Assembly: GCF_030929605.1 (NCBI RefSeq)
Contig: NZ_JAVFVS010000001.1
Coordinates: 434,001-498,000 of the forward strand
Reading direction: 5' to 3'
Length of the DNA stretch: 64,000 bases
Origin: Flavobacterium sp. LHD-80
Lineage (GTDB): Bacteria; Bacteroidota; Bacteroidia; Flavobacteriales; Flavobacteriaceae
Positions 43,105-50,908 of this stretch are shown in pieces. The position numbers and the translations under genes are program-made. Below the pieces are notes generated by a model, which made no database searches, was not told the DNA's origin, and worked only from the letters and a program-made list of their open reading frames with translations. Every line of letters begins with the position of its first letter. The first letter of the stretch is position 1.

Positions 43105-45024
43105 TTATACCAGATTTGAGATATTGAAACGTACTGAGATAAGTTCCTGCAATTCTTTTATGGTTTTAAAAGTGCGTTTCAACTTAATTTTTTCCATTTT
43201 TGATAGTGACTCCAAAGCAATAAACTGCCCAGAATCATGATGTAAAAGACCTTGCTTGGTTCTAAATTTCAATAAAGCTTTAAACGAATACGAACACGAT
43301 AAATACAATTCACGATTTTTTGGTTCTAATTCGGCCAATTTCTCAAATCGTTCGGCTGTATTACTGATAGATTTGACCGAATGTGACAAAATTAAAACAC
43401 GCGCTGCATCGGTTAAAGGCATTAATGCTCTTCTTTTAATATCAAAAGTATCTTTATTGGCACCGTCTTGTTCTACCAAAAATTGTCTAAAGAATCCAGT
43501 AGGAGATGGACTTTGCAATGCGCCACTTACCAAATGCATATAAAAAATAGGATTTGCTTTTACATTTTCAAAAATCGAATCTGATAATTGATTTACAATT
43601 TCAGCATCGCCATAAGTCATGCTATAATCAAAGAAAATAAACGAAAGTAAAACTTCATTTTTTCCAGGGTTGGTAATCCAATGATGAACCTGACTTTTCC
43701 ACTCATCCAGACTCATACACCATTTTGGACTGGATGCCATCATATCGGCGGGGCAATAATCATAACCAATATCAAAAAGTCCTTTGTTAACAAGAGAAGC
43801 AAATTTCAAAAAGTAAATTCTTGTTTCGTCTCTAAAAACTTCCGAAACATTCTCATAAATAATCGCATTATCTTGATCGGTATGAAGCATTTGTTCACCT
43901 CTTCCTTGGCTTCCAAGCGCCAACCAAGCGAATTTTACCGGTGGCGGACTGCTCATTTTTTCTAAACAAATTTCAATAACACGAGTTGTACAAGCTTCAT
44001 TAAGTTCTGTTATGATTTTCGTAATCAATGTCATCGGAATATTTTGATCCAGATAACCTTGAAGTAATTGCATTATTCTGGTACGAATTGGCTTTATTTC
44101 CTTGATTTTTTTGGTTCGTTTTAAAGCCTTTATCAAAACTGCGGGGTTGTTTCCCAGTGCTACCATAACATCATGTTTCGATAAAATCCCAACAGCTTTG
44201 GTATTCACAGTTCCATCTTTTGTTAAGCATAAATGACTGATATTACTTTTCATCATCGCCATTTGGGCCTCTGTAACCGTCATCTTTTTAGAGTATGTGA
44301 TCACAGGTTTCGTCATTATTGTTTCTGCAGTTGTAGTTATTGGAAAATCTCCTGTAACAATTTTATTTCGAAGATCTTTATCTGTCAAAATACCAATCGG
44401 AAGCATTTCATCAACGATTAAAATGGCTCCAACTTTCTTTTTATTCATAATTTTAGCTACTTCCTTAACGGTTGTTGACGGACTGCAGGTAACTATTTTT
44501 TTAGAATATTTTATTGGAGCTAAATCAAATGAATGATTACTTGAATGAAGATTTTCATGAAGCACATCATCGCCATACAATTTATCTTTGTGAATATCGG
44601 AGTAAGGATTTCGAGTATTAGAGGCATAACTTTCAATCAGGAAATTACCAACATTTCTGTTTTCAAGCGCATACGGTTTAAAAACAGCAATAGGAATGGC
44701 ATATAAAATCGTTTCTTCATGCGCTACAGCTTCCATAATATAATTTTCCTGTGCTAAAAGCGGACGCAGTCCAAAAATATCACCTTCATCGCACATGTCT
44801 AAAACCGTATTTTTTGTGCTTTTTTTCAAAGCAACTGCTCCCTTATGAACTACATAAAAAGAATCATGCGTTTTGTCATTTTCGGCAAAAATTACGGCAT
44901 CTTTTTCTTTGTAAACAATAGAAATTTGCTCCGAAAGTTTTTCGAGATCCATTGCATGTAGGAAATTAAACGGCGGATAATTCTTTAAAAAGTCGGCAAC
45001 TCTCTGCGAAATGGTATTTTTCAT
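43105..45024 (-). CDS. Cyclic-nucleotide-binding/CBS/DUF294 nucleotidyltransferase protein
   Basis: The 639-residue protein comprises a cNMP-binding domain (about 10-140), two CBS domains (about 175-300), a DUF294 nucleotidyltransferase-like domain (about 320-470) with ALGSQGRGEQMLHTDQDNAI and a C-terminal DUF294_C domain. The GSxxRxE..DxD pattern is that of GlnE/GlnD-type nucleotidyltransferases, so it could be an adenosyl-sensing modifier of a target protein. No target is known. It is upstream of, and cotranscribed with, the 3'-5' exonuclease. Confidence 0.88.
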   Translation of the reverse strand: MKNTISQRVADFLKNYPPFNFLHAMDLEKLSEQISIVYKEKDAVIFAENDKTHDSFYVVHKGAVALKKSTKNTVLDMCDEGDIFGLRPLLAQENYIMEAVAHEETILYAIPIAVFKPYALENRNVGNFLIESYASNTRNPYSDIHKDKLYGDDVLHENLHSSNHSFDLAPIKYSKKIVTCSPSTTVKEVAKIMNKKKVGAILIVDEMLPIGILTDKDLRNKIVTGDFPITTTAETIMTKPVITYSKKMTVTEAQMAMMKSNISHLCLTKDGTVNTKAVGILSKHDVMVALGNNPAVLIKALKRTKKIKEIKPIRTRIMQLLQGYLDQNIPMTLITKIITELNEACTTRVIEICLEKMSSPPPVKFAWLALGSQGRGEQMLHTDQDNAIIYENVSEVFRDETRIYFLKFASLVNKGLFDIGYDYCPADMMASSPKWCMSLDEWKSQVHHWITNPGKNEVLLSFIFFDYSMTYGDAEIVNQLSDSIFENVKANPIFYMHLVSGALQSPSPTGFFRQFLVEQDGANKDTFDIKRRALMPLTDAARVLILSHSVKSISNTAERFEKLAELEPKNRELYLSCSYSFKALLKFRTKQGLLHHDSGQFIALESLSKMEKIKLKRTFKTIKELQELISVRFNISNLV

Positions 45025-45092
45025 TTGATTCGATTAAAGTCCTAAAATACTATTTAAAAATATAAACGTAAAATAAACACGTTTCTTTTTTA

Positions 45093-45173
45093 GGGACAAA
45101 GGAACAAAGGTGCAAAGTGACAAAGTTTTTTGCGTAATGGTATAAAATCTTTGTGACTTTGTGTCTTAGTGGC
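45093..45173. repeat. GGNACAAAG word inverted repeat
   Basis: GGGACAAAGGAACAAAGGTG and further AAAGTGACAAAG words up to 45125 are answered by CTTTGTGACTTTGTGTCTTAG at 45149-45169. It lies in the gap before the DUF294 gene. Confidence 0.7.
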
Positions 45174-45180
45174 ATATCAT

Positions 45181-45204
45181 AAAAAAAAGCCCCAAATTGG
45201 GACT
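45181..45204 (-). terminator. Terminator of the small lipoprotein gene
   Basis: On the minus strand GTCCCAA pairs with TTGGGGC around a two-base loop and is followed by T8. Confidence 0.8.
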
Positions 45205-45211
45205 TTGACTT

Positions 45212-45583
45212 TTACTCAACTTTAAAAACTTTACCGCGTTGTTTCTCTTCAGAACCAACTAAACCAAATTCAAAAGTATAGGAATCTTTCGAAGTCGTTA
45301 AAATTTTCATGCTGATTGCTTTTTCTTCAGCCATGTTTTTTGGATGTTTTTTCTGTAAAACATATTCACAGTCACTTACCCAACGTACCGTTGCTGTATC
45401 TGTTTTCCCTTCAAAAGTTTCAATTTCAATGCTGTCTTTTCGCTCAAAAAAAGTTGTTTTTTTTACGCCGTTTACTTCGGTTTCAAACTTGAATTTTCCG
45501 TTTTTAAAATCTTTGCAGTTATGTTCGGCATTATAACACGATGCTAATGCAATTAACGGAAGAAGGAATAGTATTTTTTTCAT
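45212..45583 (-). CDS. Small lipoprotein
   Basis: The 123-residue product has signal peptide MKKILFLLPLIALASC with the lipobox cysteine at 16. A beta-rich domain follows, with a conserved CKDF/CEY cysteine pair and FERKDSIEIETFEGKTDT. From memory, flavobacterial relatives have often been labelled DNA topoisomerase IV in databases, presumably by propagation, although nothing here resembles a topoisomerase. Expected periplasmic face of the outer membrane. Function unknown. Confidence 0.75.
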   Translation of the reverse strand: MKKILFLLPLIALASCYNAEHNCKDFKNGKFKFETEVNGVKKTTFFERKDSIEIETFEGKTDTATVRWVSDCEYVLQKKHPKNMAEEKAISMKILTTSKDSYTFEFGLVGSEEKQRGKVFKVE

Positions 45584-45589
45584 TTTTTT

Positions 45590-45674
45590 ATGCTTTAAGC
45601 TTTAGGCATTATGCTTTAAGCTTTAATTAATAAGTAGTTTTGCTTATTGCGTATAGCTTAAGGCTTACAGCTTT
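45590..45674. repeat. GCTTTAAGCTTT word repeat
   Basis: The word GCTTTAAGCTTTA occurs twice tandemly (45591-45625) with the related AGCTTAAGGCTTACAGCT at 45655-45672. The gap 45584-45721 holds nothing else I can identify. Confidence 0.6.
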
Positions 45675-45721
45675 TTATCATTTCAATCAGGGCTAGGGCT
45701 TTAGTTTCCAAAAGTTCTTTT

Positions 45722-45883
45722 TTAATTAAAGAACAAAAAGAAAATTACAAGAGTTATAAAAATTAAAAAGAGCAAATTCCGTTTTTTGTTTTTAGAACTC
45801 TGCTCTTCAGTTAAATTTGTTTTACAGAATTTAATTAAGATCCACCAACATGTCCCGCCAAAATTCGCATAATATTCTATCAT
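45722..45883 (-). CDS. 53-residue membrane protein in the pentapeptide/DinB operon
   Basis: This small frame, easily missed, encodes 53 residues beginning MIEYYANFGGTCWW. An N-terminal aromatic segment, a basic linker (SSKNKKR, about 29-35) and a C-terminal transmembrane segment (about 36-52) follow. Its ATG overlaps the TGA of the DinB-like gene in an ATGA arrangement, so its translation is probably coupled to it. The amphipathic beginning, clean codon use and perfect coupling argue for a real gene. Function unknown; three-gene operons of this type deserve note. Confidence 0.72.
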   Translation of the reverse strand: MIEYYANFGGTCWWILIKFCKTNLTEEQSSKNKKRNLLFLIFITLVIFFLFFN

Positions 45884-46455
45884 TTCAATCTCTTTAATTC
45901 GTCGTCAGTAAAGTTCTTAATTTCTTTTTCTTTGGCAAACTTTTCGGCATTGTAATTTCCGGATTTATTCTTTGGAATCGATAAACTTTCCCAGGAGCTA
46001 TTTTTTAATTGTTTGGCATAAAAAACAATCTGACCAACATGATAAGGATAATGTGCCAATTGTCTGTTTATAGCTTCAATAACTGTGTGGCCTTCATTTC
46101 TGATATAAATAATTTCCGAAAGCTGTTCTGGTTTTAAACTATTTAATGTGTCAAGAAAAACATTCCAGCCTTTGTTCCAAACTTCGAGAACTTCATCTTT
46201 AGATTTTAAATCATTTTCAAATTCGGCATCACGATTTCGCCATTCTTTTTCTCCGTCAGAAGTTAAAAAGTCTGTCCAGCGCGAAAGCATATTTCCTGAA
46301 ATATGTTTTACAATTGTAGCAATACTGTTTGTATCGTCATTAAAAGAGATAAAAAGCTGATCCGGTTCTAGTTGGTCAATCGCTTTTTCGCCCAGCATTT
46401 TATAGTATAAAAATTGCTTTTTAATGCTTTCTAAATATGATTCAGTTGCTTCCAT
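45880..46455 (-). CDS. DUF1572/DinB-like protein
   Basis: The 191-residue protein resembles the DUF1572 branch of the DinB four-helix-bundle superfamily. The helix with IVKHISGNMLSRW carries the first metal-ligand histidine, and LAHYPYHVGQIVFY carries two more. Such proteins bind a divalent metal and may be thiol-dependent (bacillithiol-type) transferases; the substrate is unknown. It begins 2 bases after the pentapeptide gene and overlaps the 53-residue membrane protein by ATGA. All three are cotranscribed. Confidence 0.83.
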   Translation of the reverse strand: MEATESYLESIKKQFLYYKMLGEKAIDQLEPDQLFISFNDDTNSIATIVKHISGNMLSRWTDFLTSDGEKEWRNRDAEFENDLKSKDEVLEVWNKGWNVFLDTLNSLKPEQLSEIIYIRNEGHTVIEAINRQLAHYPYHVGQIVFYAKQLKNSSWESLSIPKNKSGNYNAEKFAKEKEIKNFTDDELKRLK

Positions 46456-46457
46456 AA

Positions 46458-47030
46458 TTAAACAATTTTAATGTCATACTTATCTAAAAGCCCAACAATT
46501 CCTTCGTTAGAAAATTGTGCTTTTCGCATCGGATTAAATTCGGGATCAATTTTATAATTGTAGGCTGTTTTAAAGTTGACTCCAGCCAATTGGGTTTCAT
46601 TAAAAATAGCACCTTCAAGATTGCAATTATCAAAAACAGAGCTTGTTAAATTAGTTCCAACAAAAGTTACTTCGCGAACAGATGAATCAATAAACTTGGT
46701 TTTTGGCATTTTTTTGTTCGAAAAGATGGCGTAATCTAAAACGCTTTCTTCAAAATGAACCTGAAATAAAAAATCATCACATTCATTAAAAGCAATTCCG
46801 AGAAGCTTGCAGTTCCTAAAAGTGACATTTTTCAAACTTGTTCCCGCTAAACTTGTCATTGATAAGTTGCAGTCGATAAACTCACAATCTAAAAAGCTAT
46901 TCGAACTAAAATTACTATTCGAAAAATCACAGTTTTTAAAAACACAATCTTCAAACTCCCGATTGTTTATTTTTTTATCGATGTAAACAACTTTCTCGAA
47001 TGTTTTTTGAATGTGGATTATGTCTTCCAT
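46458..47030 (-). CDS. Pentapeptide-repeat (Qnr/McbG-like) protein
   Basis: The 190-residue protein forms a right-handed quadrilateral beta-helix from pentapeptide repeats (A/C/S-D/N-L/F-x-x; for example FKNCDFSNSNFSSNSFLDCE and LTSSVFDNCNLEGAIFNET). It ends with an extended YKIDPEFNPMRKAQF element like that of Qnr and McbG. DNA-mimicking relatives protect gyrase from inhibitors; that function is not proven here. I chose the ATG at 47030, although an upstream in-frame ATG at 47069 lies inside an inverted repeat. It heads the operon with the DinB-like gene. Confidence 0.83.
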   Translation of the reverse strand: MEDIIHIQKTFEKVVYIDKKINNREFEDCVFKNCDFSNSNFSSNSFLDCEFIDCNLSMTSLAGTSLKNVTFRNCKLLGIAFNECDDFLFQVHFEESVLDYAIFSNKKMPKTKFIDSSVREVTFVGTNLTSSVFDNCNLEGAIFNETQLAGVNFKTAYNYKIDPEFNPMRKAQFSNEGIVGLLDKYDIKIV

Positions 47031-47070
47031 TTTATTTTTTGCTAAAAAAATTGAATTGTAGATTCTCATT

Positions 47071-47104
47071 AAACCCGATAGGTTTTTAAAACCTGTCAGG
47101 GTTT
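47071..47104. repeat. AAACCYGWYAGGTTT inverted repeat
   Basis: AAACCCGATAGGTTTT and AAAACCTGTCAGGGTTT form a hairpin with outer pairing CATTA/TAATG. It lies at the end of the DUF6095-like gene's downstream flank and is GC-richer than the surroundings. Confidence 0.65.
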
Positions 47105-47119
47105 GCCTAATGAGTTATT

Positions 47120-47341
47120 TTAGTCATTAAACAAGCCTTTCATTATGATTTTCAATCCGTAAAAAATTAAAAACATTGAGCTTAAACAAGCTACAATCCC
47201 AATTCCTAAAACAAGGTAATGCCAGTTTGTATGTTGATTCATAAAAGCATTATAAATTAACGATGGCCCAATAAACATAAGAGGCAATGCACCTGTTAGA
47301 TATTTAATTCCTTTTCCTAGTAATTCTTTATTTGTTGCCAT
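47120..47341 (-). CDS. DUF6095-like small membrane protein
   Basis: The 73-residue protein has two transmembrane segments (about 14-32 and 43-64) and a start MATNKELLGKGIKYLTGALPLMF. The length, charge pattern and flavobacterial context fit the family I recall as DUF6095. No function is known. It lies directly downstream of murQ with a 75-base spacer and may share its transcript. Confidence 0.75.
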   Translation of the reverse strand: MATNKELLGKGIKYLTGALPLMFIGPSLIYNAFMNQHTNWHYLVLGIGIVACLSSMFLIFYGLKIIMKGLFND

Positions 47342-47352
47342 GTTTTAAAATT

Positions 47353-47390
47353 TGTTTCAGGTTTCAAGTTTTTTTAGTTTCAAGTTTCTC
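47353..47390. repeat. GTTTCAAG word repeat
   Basis: TTTCAGGTTTCAAG and GTTTCAAGTTTCTC stand tandemly in the murQ downstream spacer. Confidence 0.45.
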
Positions 47391-47416
47391 GAAATGACAA
47401 ACTGTATAAAAACCTT

Positions 47417-48235
47417 TTACTTATTATAGTTGTCAACAGCATTTCTTACGCTGCCGTATTTTTGTAACAATTCTGAAGCTTCATCATATGAAACTGGAAT
47501 TTCGTCCATAATCATTTTTACGCCGCGATCAACCAGTTTTACATTGCTCAACTGCATATCGACCATTTTATTTCCTCTAACTTTTCCAAGCTGAATCATT
47601 GCTGCGGTTGAAATCATGTTTAGAACCAGTTTTTGAGCCGTTCCGGCTTTCATTCTAGAACTTCCTGTAATAAATTCTGGACCAACTACAACTTCAATAG
47701 GAAATTGAGCCGTTAATGCCAGCGGACTTCCAGCATTACAAGTAATACATCCGGTAACAATATTATTTTGATTGCAAGTTTCTAAACCGCTGATAACATA
47801 TGGAGTCGTTCCAGATGCCGCAATACCAATTACAACATCATTAGCGTCAATATTATACTTTTGAAGATCAATCCAAGCATTTGTTGTACTGTCTTCAGCA
47901 TTTTCTACAGCACGTCTTATGGCTGTATCCCCGCCCGCAATAATTCCGTTTACTAAATCAAAAGGAACACCGAATGTTGGCGGACACTCCGAAGCATCAA
48001 CAACGCCAAGTCTTCCTGAAGTTCCTGCTCCAATATAAAACAGCCTGCCTCCTAATTTTAATTTAGCGACTATTTGCGGAATTAAAGCTTCTATTTGAGG
48101 TAAAGCTTTTTCTACCGCATAAGGAACGGTTTTATCTTCTTGATTAATATTGGTTAACAATTCATGAACAGACATTTTTTCTAAATGCTCATACTTTGAT
48201 GCTAGCTCAGTCGTTTTGGTAAATGTCATTTTCAT
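47417..48235 (-). CDS. murQ: N-acetylmuramic acid 6-phosphate etherase
   Basis: The 272-residue protein has a single SIS domain typical of MurQ: GAGTSGRLGVVDASECPPTF (69-88) with the catalytic Glu, GGDTAIRRAVENAED, and SSRMKAGTAQK. It cleaves the D-lactyl ether of MurNAc-6-P to give GlcNAc-6-P in peptidoglycan recycling. The C-terminus has the family helical subdomain. The start is ATG at 48235 or Met3 at 48229. No murein permease is nearby. Confidence 0.94.
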   Translation of the reverse strand: MKMTFTKTTELASKYEHLEKMSVHELLTNINQEDKTVPYAVEKALPQIEALIPQIVAKLKLGGRLFYIGAGTSGRLGVVDASECPPTFGVPFDLVNGIIAGGDTAIRRAVENAEDSTTNAWIDLQKYNIDANDVVIGIAASGTTPYVISGLETCNQNNIVTGCITCNAGSPLALTAQFPIEVVVGPEFITGSSRMKAGTAQKLVLNMISTAAMIQLGKVRGNKMVDMQLSNVKLVDRGVKMIMDEIPVSYDEASELLQKYGSVRNAVDNYNK

Positions 48236-48349
48236 CAGTTATTTAGACTCGGCAAAAATAATCTTTTTTCTCTCAATCGCGAAATTTACTAAACAAACTC
48301 ACAAAGTTTTAAGTTTTGTTTAGTATCATGCGAATCCTTTGTTACATCT

Positions 48350-48378
48350 TTGTTAAAAGAACTAAAATATTATATTTG
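48350..48378 (+). promoter_or_regulatory. Promoter of the first AraC regulator
   Basis: TTG at 48350-48352 and TATATTTG at 48371-48378 are 18 bases apart. They match the Bacteroidetes consensus fully, 20 bases before the ATG. Confidence 0.7.
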
Positions 48379-48398
48379 TTTAAATATTAAAAAGATAA

Positions 48399-49553
48399 AT
48401 GGATAAGTTAGTTTTTTTGGATGGCGTTGCTCGTATTGCTGTTTTTATTTCGTTACTGCTTGCACTTTTTTTACTTACCGTAAAAACAGAAAACAAATTA
48501 GCAAATCGATTATTTGCTTGTTTTATAACTTTTTCAGCAATTGATTTTAGCGGGCTTCTTGAGTTTTCATTTCCAGATGAATACGTGTATTTAACAATTT
48601 TGAGAAGCACATTTTGTTTGCTAGAAATGCCTTTAATTTATCTGTACGTTTTAGCAGTCTGTTATTCTGATTTTCGATTGAAATGGAAACATTTAGTATA
48701 TACGCTTCCTTTTATAGTAATGAATTTAGTTTTAATGCCCCGATTTTATTTAAAATCAGGTTTTGAGAAACTACAATTTTTAGCGAATTTCAGTAATACG
48801 CCTGAAGTTTATTTTTTTCAGATTTTAATCGAATGCCAATATTGGTTTTATATTGTCAGTATATTTTTGATTTTAAGAAAATACAAGAAAATCTATCTCG
48901 AAAATTATACTAATCCTAGTACTTCGACCTACAAATGGCTTTTTCAAATGAATTGTGTTTTTATAGTAATGCATTCTATTACAGCTTCAAAGAATTTATT
49001 GCGTTATACTGCTTCAAGAGATACTTTCCTTTGGGGAAATGTTTTAATGGTAATTATGGCTTTAAGCGTAATATGCTGGTTTGTAATGAAAGCATTAAAT
49101 CACCCAGAGCTTTTTCGAGGAATTAATTCCGGATTGACTTTAACTAAAGACTTTCTTCCAAAGGAAAATAAAGAAAATAATGATATAGTTGAAACAGTAA
49201 ATGATCAAGATGAAGCTGTTCTTACTCAAATTTCAGAGCTAAAAAATTATATGATACAGAAGGAACCTTATCTCGATCCTTCGCTTACGATTCAGGAATT
49301 GGCCAATCAAATTGAAATTCCAGTTCGGGATTTATCTGTTTTGATTAATCATAAAATGGATCAGCATTTTTTTGATTTTGTGAATGAATATCGCATTCAA
49401 AAAGCTATGCATATTTTAAAAGATCAGTCAAAAAGTGATCTTACGGTTCTAGAAATTTTATACGAAGTTGGTTTTAATTCAAAATCTTCGTTTAATGCTT
49501 CTTTTAAAAAATATACTAATCTAACGCCTACAGCTTACCGAAATGCTTCGTAA
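48399..49553 (+). CDS. AraC-family regulator with multi-pass membrane domain
   Basis: The 384-residue protein has about seven transmembrane segments in its N-terminal 240 residues (for example IAVFISLLLALFLLTV and YLTILRSTFCLLEMPLIYLY). A linker and a C-terminal AraC DNA-binding domain (about 280-380) follow, with DPSLTIQELANQIEI, VNEYRIQKAMHIL and VGFNSKSSFNASFKKYT. Membrane-bound AraC regulators sense a signal in or outside the membrane. It has its own good promoter. The second gene is a paralogue of near-identical layout. Confidence 0.88.
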   Translation: MDKLVFLDGVARIAVFISLLLALFLLTVKTENKLANRLFACFITFSAIDFSGLLEFSFPDEYVYLTILRSTFCLLEMPLIYLYVLAVCYSDFRLKWKHLVYTLPFIVMNLVLMPRFYLKSGFEKLQFLANFSNTPEVYFFQILIECQYWFYIVSIFLILRKYKKIYLENYTNPSTSTYKWLFQMNCVFIVMHSITASKNLLRYTASRDTFLWGNVLMVIMALSVICWFVMKALNHPELFRGINSGLTLTKDFLPKENKENNDIVETVNDQDEAVLTQISELKNYMIQKEPYLDPSLTIQELANQIEIPVRDLSVLINHKMDQHFFDFVNEYRIQKAMHILKDQSKSDLTVLEILYEVGFNSKSSFNASFKKYTNLTPTAYRNAS

Positions 49554-49561
49554 TAAATGCA

Positions 49562-49591
49562 TTGTACTAAAGAACTAAAATATTATATTTA
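49562..49591 (+). promoter_or_regulatory. Promoter of the second AraC regulator
   Basis: TTG (49562-49564) and TATATTTA (49584-49591), with the 16 bases AGAACTAAAATATTAT identical to those before the first paralogue's -7. The promoter was evidently duplicated with the gene. Confidence 0.6.
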
Positions 49592-49607
49592 AATAACCAA
49601 AAAAATA

Positions 49608-50756
49608 ATGGATATAGCCAGTCTTTTAAGTATTTTGAGCGGGATGTCAGTTTTTGTTTCCTTATTGCTGGCATTTTTTCTATTCACAGTAAAAACCGAG
49701 AATAAATTAGCAAATCGTCTGTTTGCGTGCTATTTGATATTTTTTGCAATTGATAATACTGGAATTTTTATTAACGAAGATTTTATCAGACGTCATTTTA
49801 ATTTTGAATTTTTCAGATGGAGTACGTGCGCTTTGATCATTCCTACTTTCTATCTGTATATTTTATCCGTTTGTTTTACTGATTTTCGACTGAAGCCTCA
49901 ACATTTGCTTCATGCTCTTCCATTTTTAATTACAAATGCAGTTTATCTGCTCAGATTATACTTTTTAAATGATGCAGAAAAAATACAATTCTATGATCAC
50001 CGCAGTCAAATGCCCGAATTGTATTGTTTCCAGCTCATGTTGGGTTTTCAAATTGTGGTTTATAGCAATGCTGTGTTTTCAGTTTTAAAAAAATATAAAG
50101 CGCTTTATCAGGAAAATTACGCCAATCCTAAAACTTCTATTTTTAAATGGTTATTTCAAATAGCAACGGTACTTTTTGTGCTGTATTATTTATCAATAGC
50201 CAAGAATGCTTTACGATTTATTGACCTTGAAGTATTATGGATTTGGGCAAATATAATAATGCAGGTTTTCGTTTTAACAATAACCTGTTGGTTTGTTTTA
50301 AAAGCGCTGAATCATCCTGAACTTTTTAGAGGAATTGATTCAAAACTGCAATTAGCAAGAGATATTATTCATGAACATAATGAAAGTATTGTTGAAGTAG
50401 AAGAAAATCAAAACGAAGAAGTTATAACTAAAATCGCTGTTTTGAAACAATACATGATCGAAAAAGAACCTTTTCTAGATCCGTCACTTACCATTCAGGA
50501 ACTTTCTAACCAAATAAATATTCCTGTTCGGGATTTGTCAATTTTGATTAACCATCATATCGATCAGCATTTTTTTGATTTTGTGAATGAATATCGCATT
50601 CAAAAAGCCATGAGTATTTTAAAAAATCCCTTAAAAAGTGATTTGACCGTTTTAGAAATACTATATGAAGTGGGTTTTAATTCAAAATCATCATTTAATA
50701 CTTATTTTAAAAAGTATACTAATTTGACACCAACAGCGTACCGAAACGCTTCATAA
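49608..50756 (+). CDS. AraC-family regulator with multi-pass membrane domain, paralogue
   Basis: The 382-residue paralogue of the preceding gene has the same seven-segment N-terminal domain and an AraC end that is nearly identical (HFFDFVNEYRIQKAMSIL, KSDLTVLEILYEVGFNSKSS). The N-terminal sensor half is much more divergent than the DNA-binding half, so the two probably read different inputs but bind similar DNA. It lies 54 bases after the first. An intrinsic terminator and then an outer-membrane barrel gene follow, a likely target. Confidence 0.88.
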   Translation: MDIASLLSILSGMSVFVSLLLAFFLFTVKTENKLANRLFACYLIFFAIDNTGIFINEDFIRRHFNFEFFRWSTCALIIPTFYLYILSVCFTDFRLKPQHLLHALPFLITNAVYLLRLYFLNDAEKIQFYDHRSQMPELYCFQLMLGFQIVVYSNAVFSVLKKYKALYQENYANPKTSIFKWLFQIATVLFVLYYLSIAKNALRFIDLEVLWIWANIIMQVFVLTITCWFVLKALNHPELFRGIDSKLQLARDIIHEHNESIVEVEENQNEEVITKIAVLKQYMIEKEPFLDPSLTIQELSNQINIPVRDLSILINHHIDQHFFDFVNEYRIQKAMSILKNPLKSDLTVLEILYEVGFNSKSSFNTYFKKYTNLTPTAYRNAS

Positions 50757-50792
50757 TAAAGGCTTTGTAAAAAGTCGTACTTGAAACCTGAT

Positions 50793-50838
50793 AAAGTCGA
50801 ACCAATTTCTTTTGTAGAAAATGGTTCGACTTTTTTTG
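50793..50838 (+). terminator. Terminator of the regulator pair
   Basis: AAAGTCGAACCAATTT and AAATGGTTCGACTTT pair with one bulge and run into T7. Confidence 0.85.
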
Positions 50839-50908
50839 TCGGTCGCACAGGAAGATTTTCTAAGGCAACTTTGCTTCAAATTAATCGAACAAGTTAAAAT
50901 TAGAAATC

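Noticed and set aside
43256..44536. Several plus-strand frames antisense to the DUF294 gene
   Set aside because: Shadow frames of a long coding gene; no recognisable protein features.
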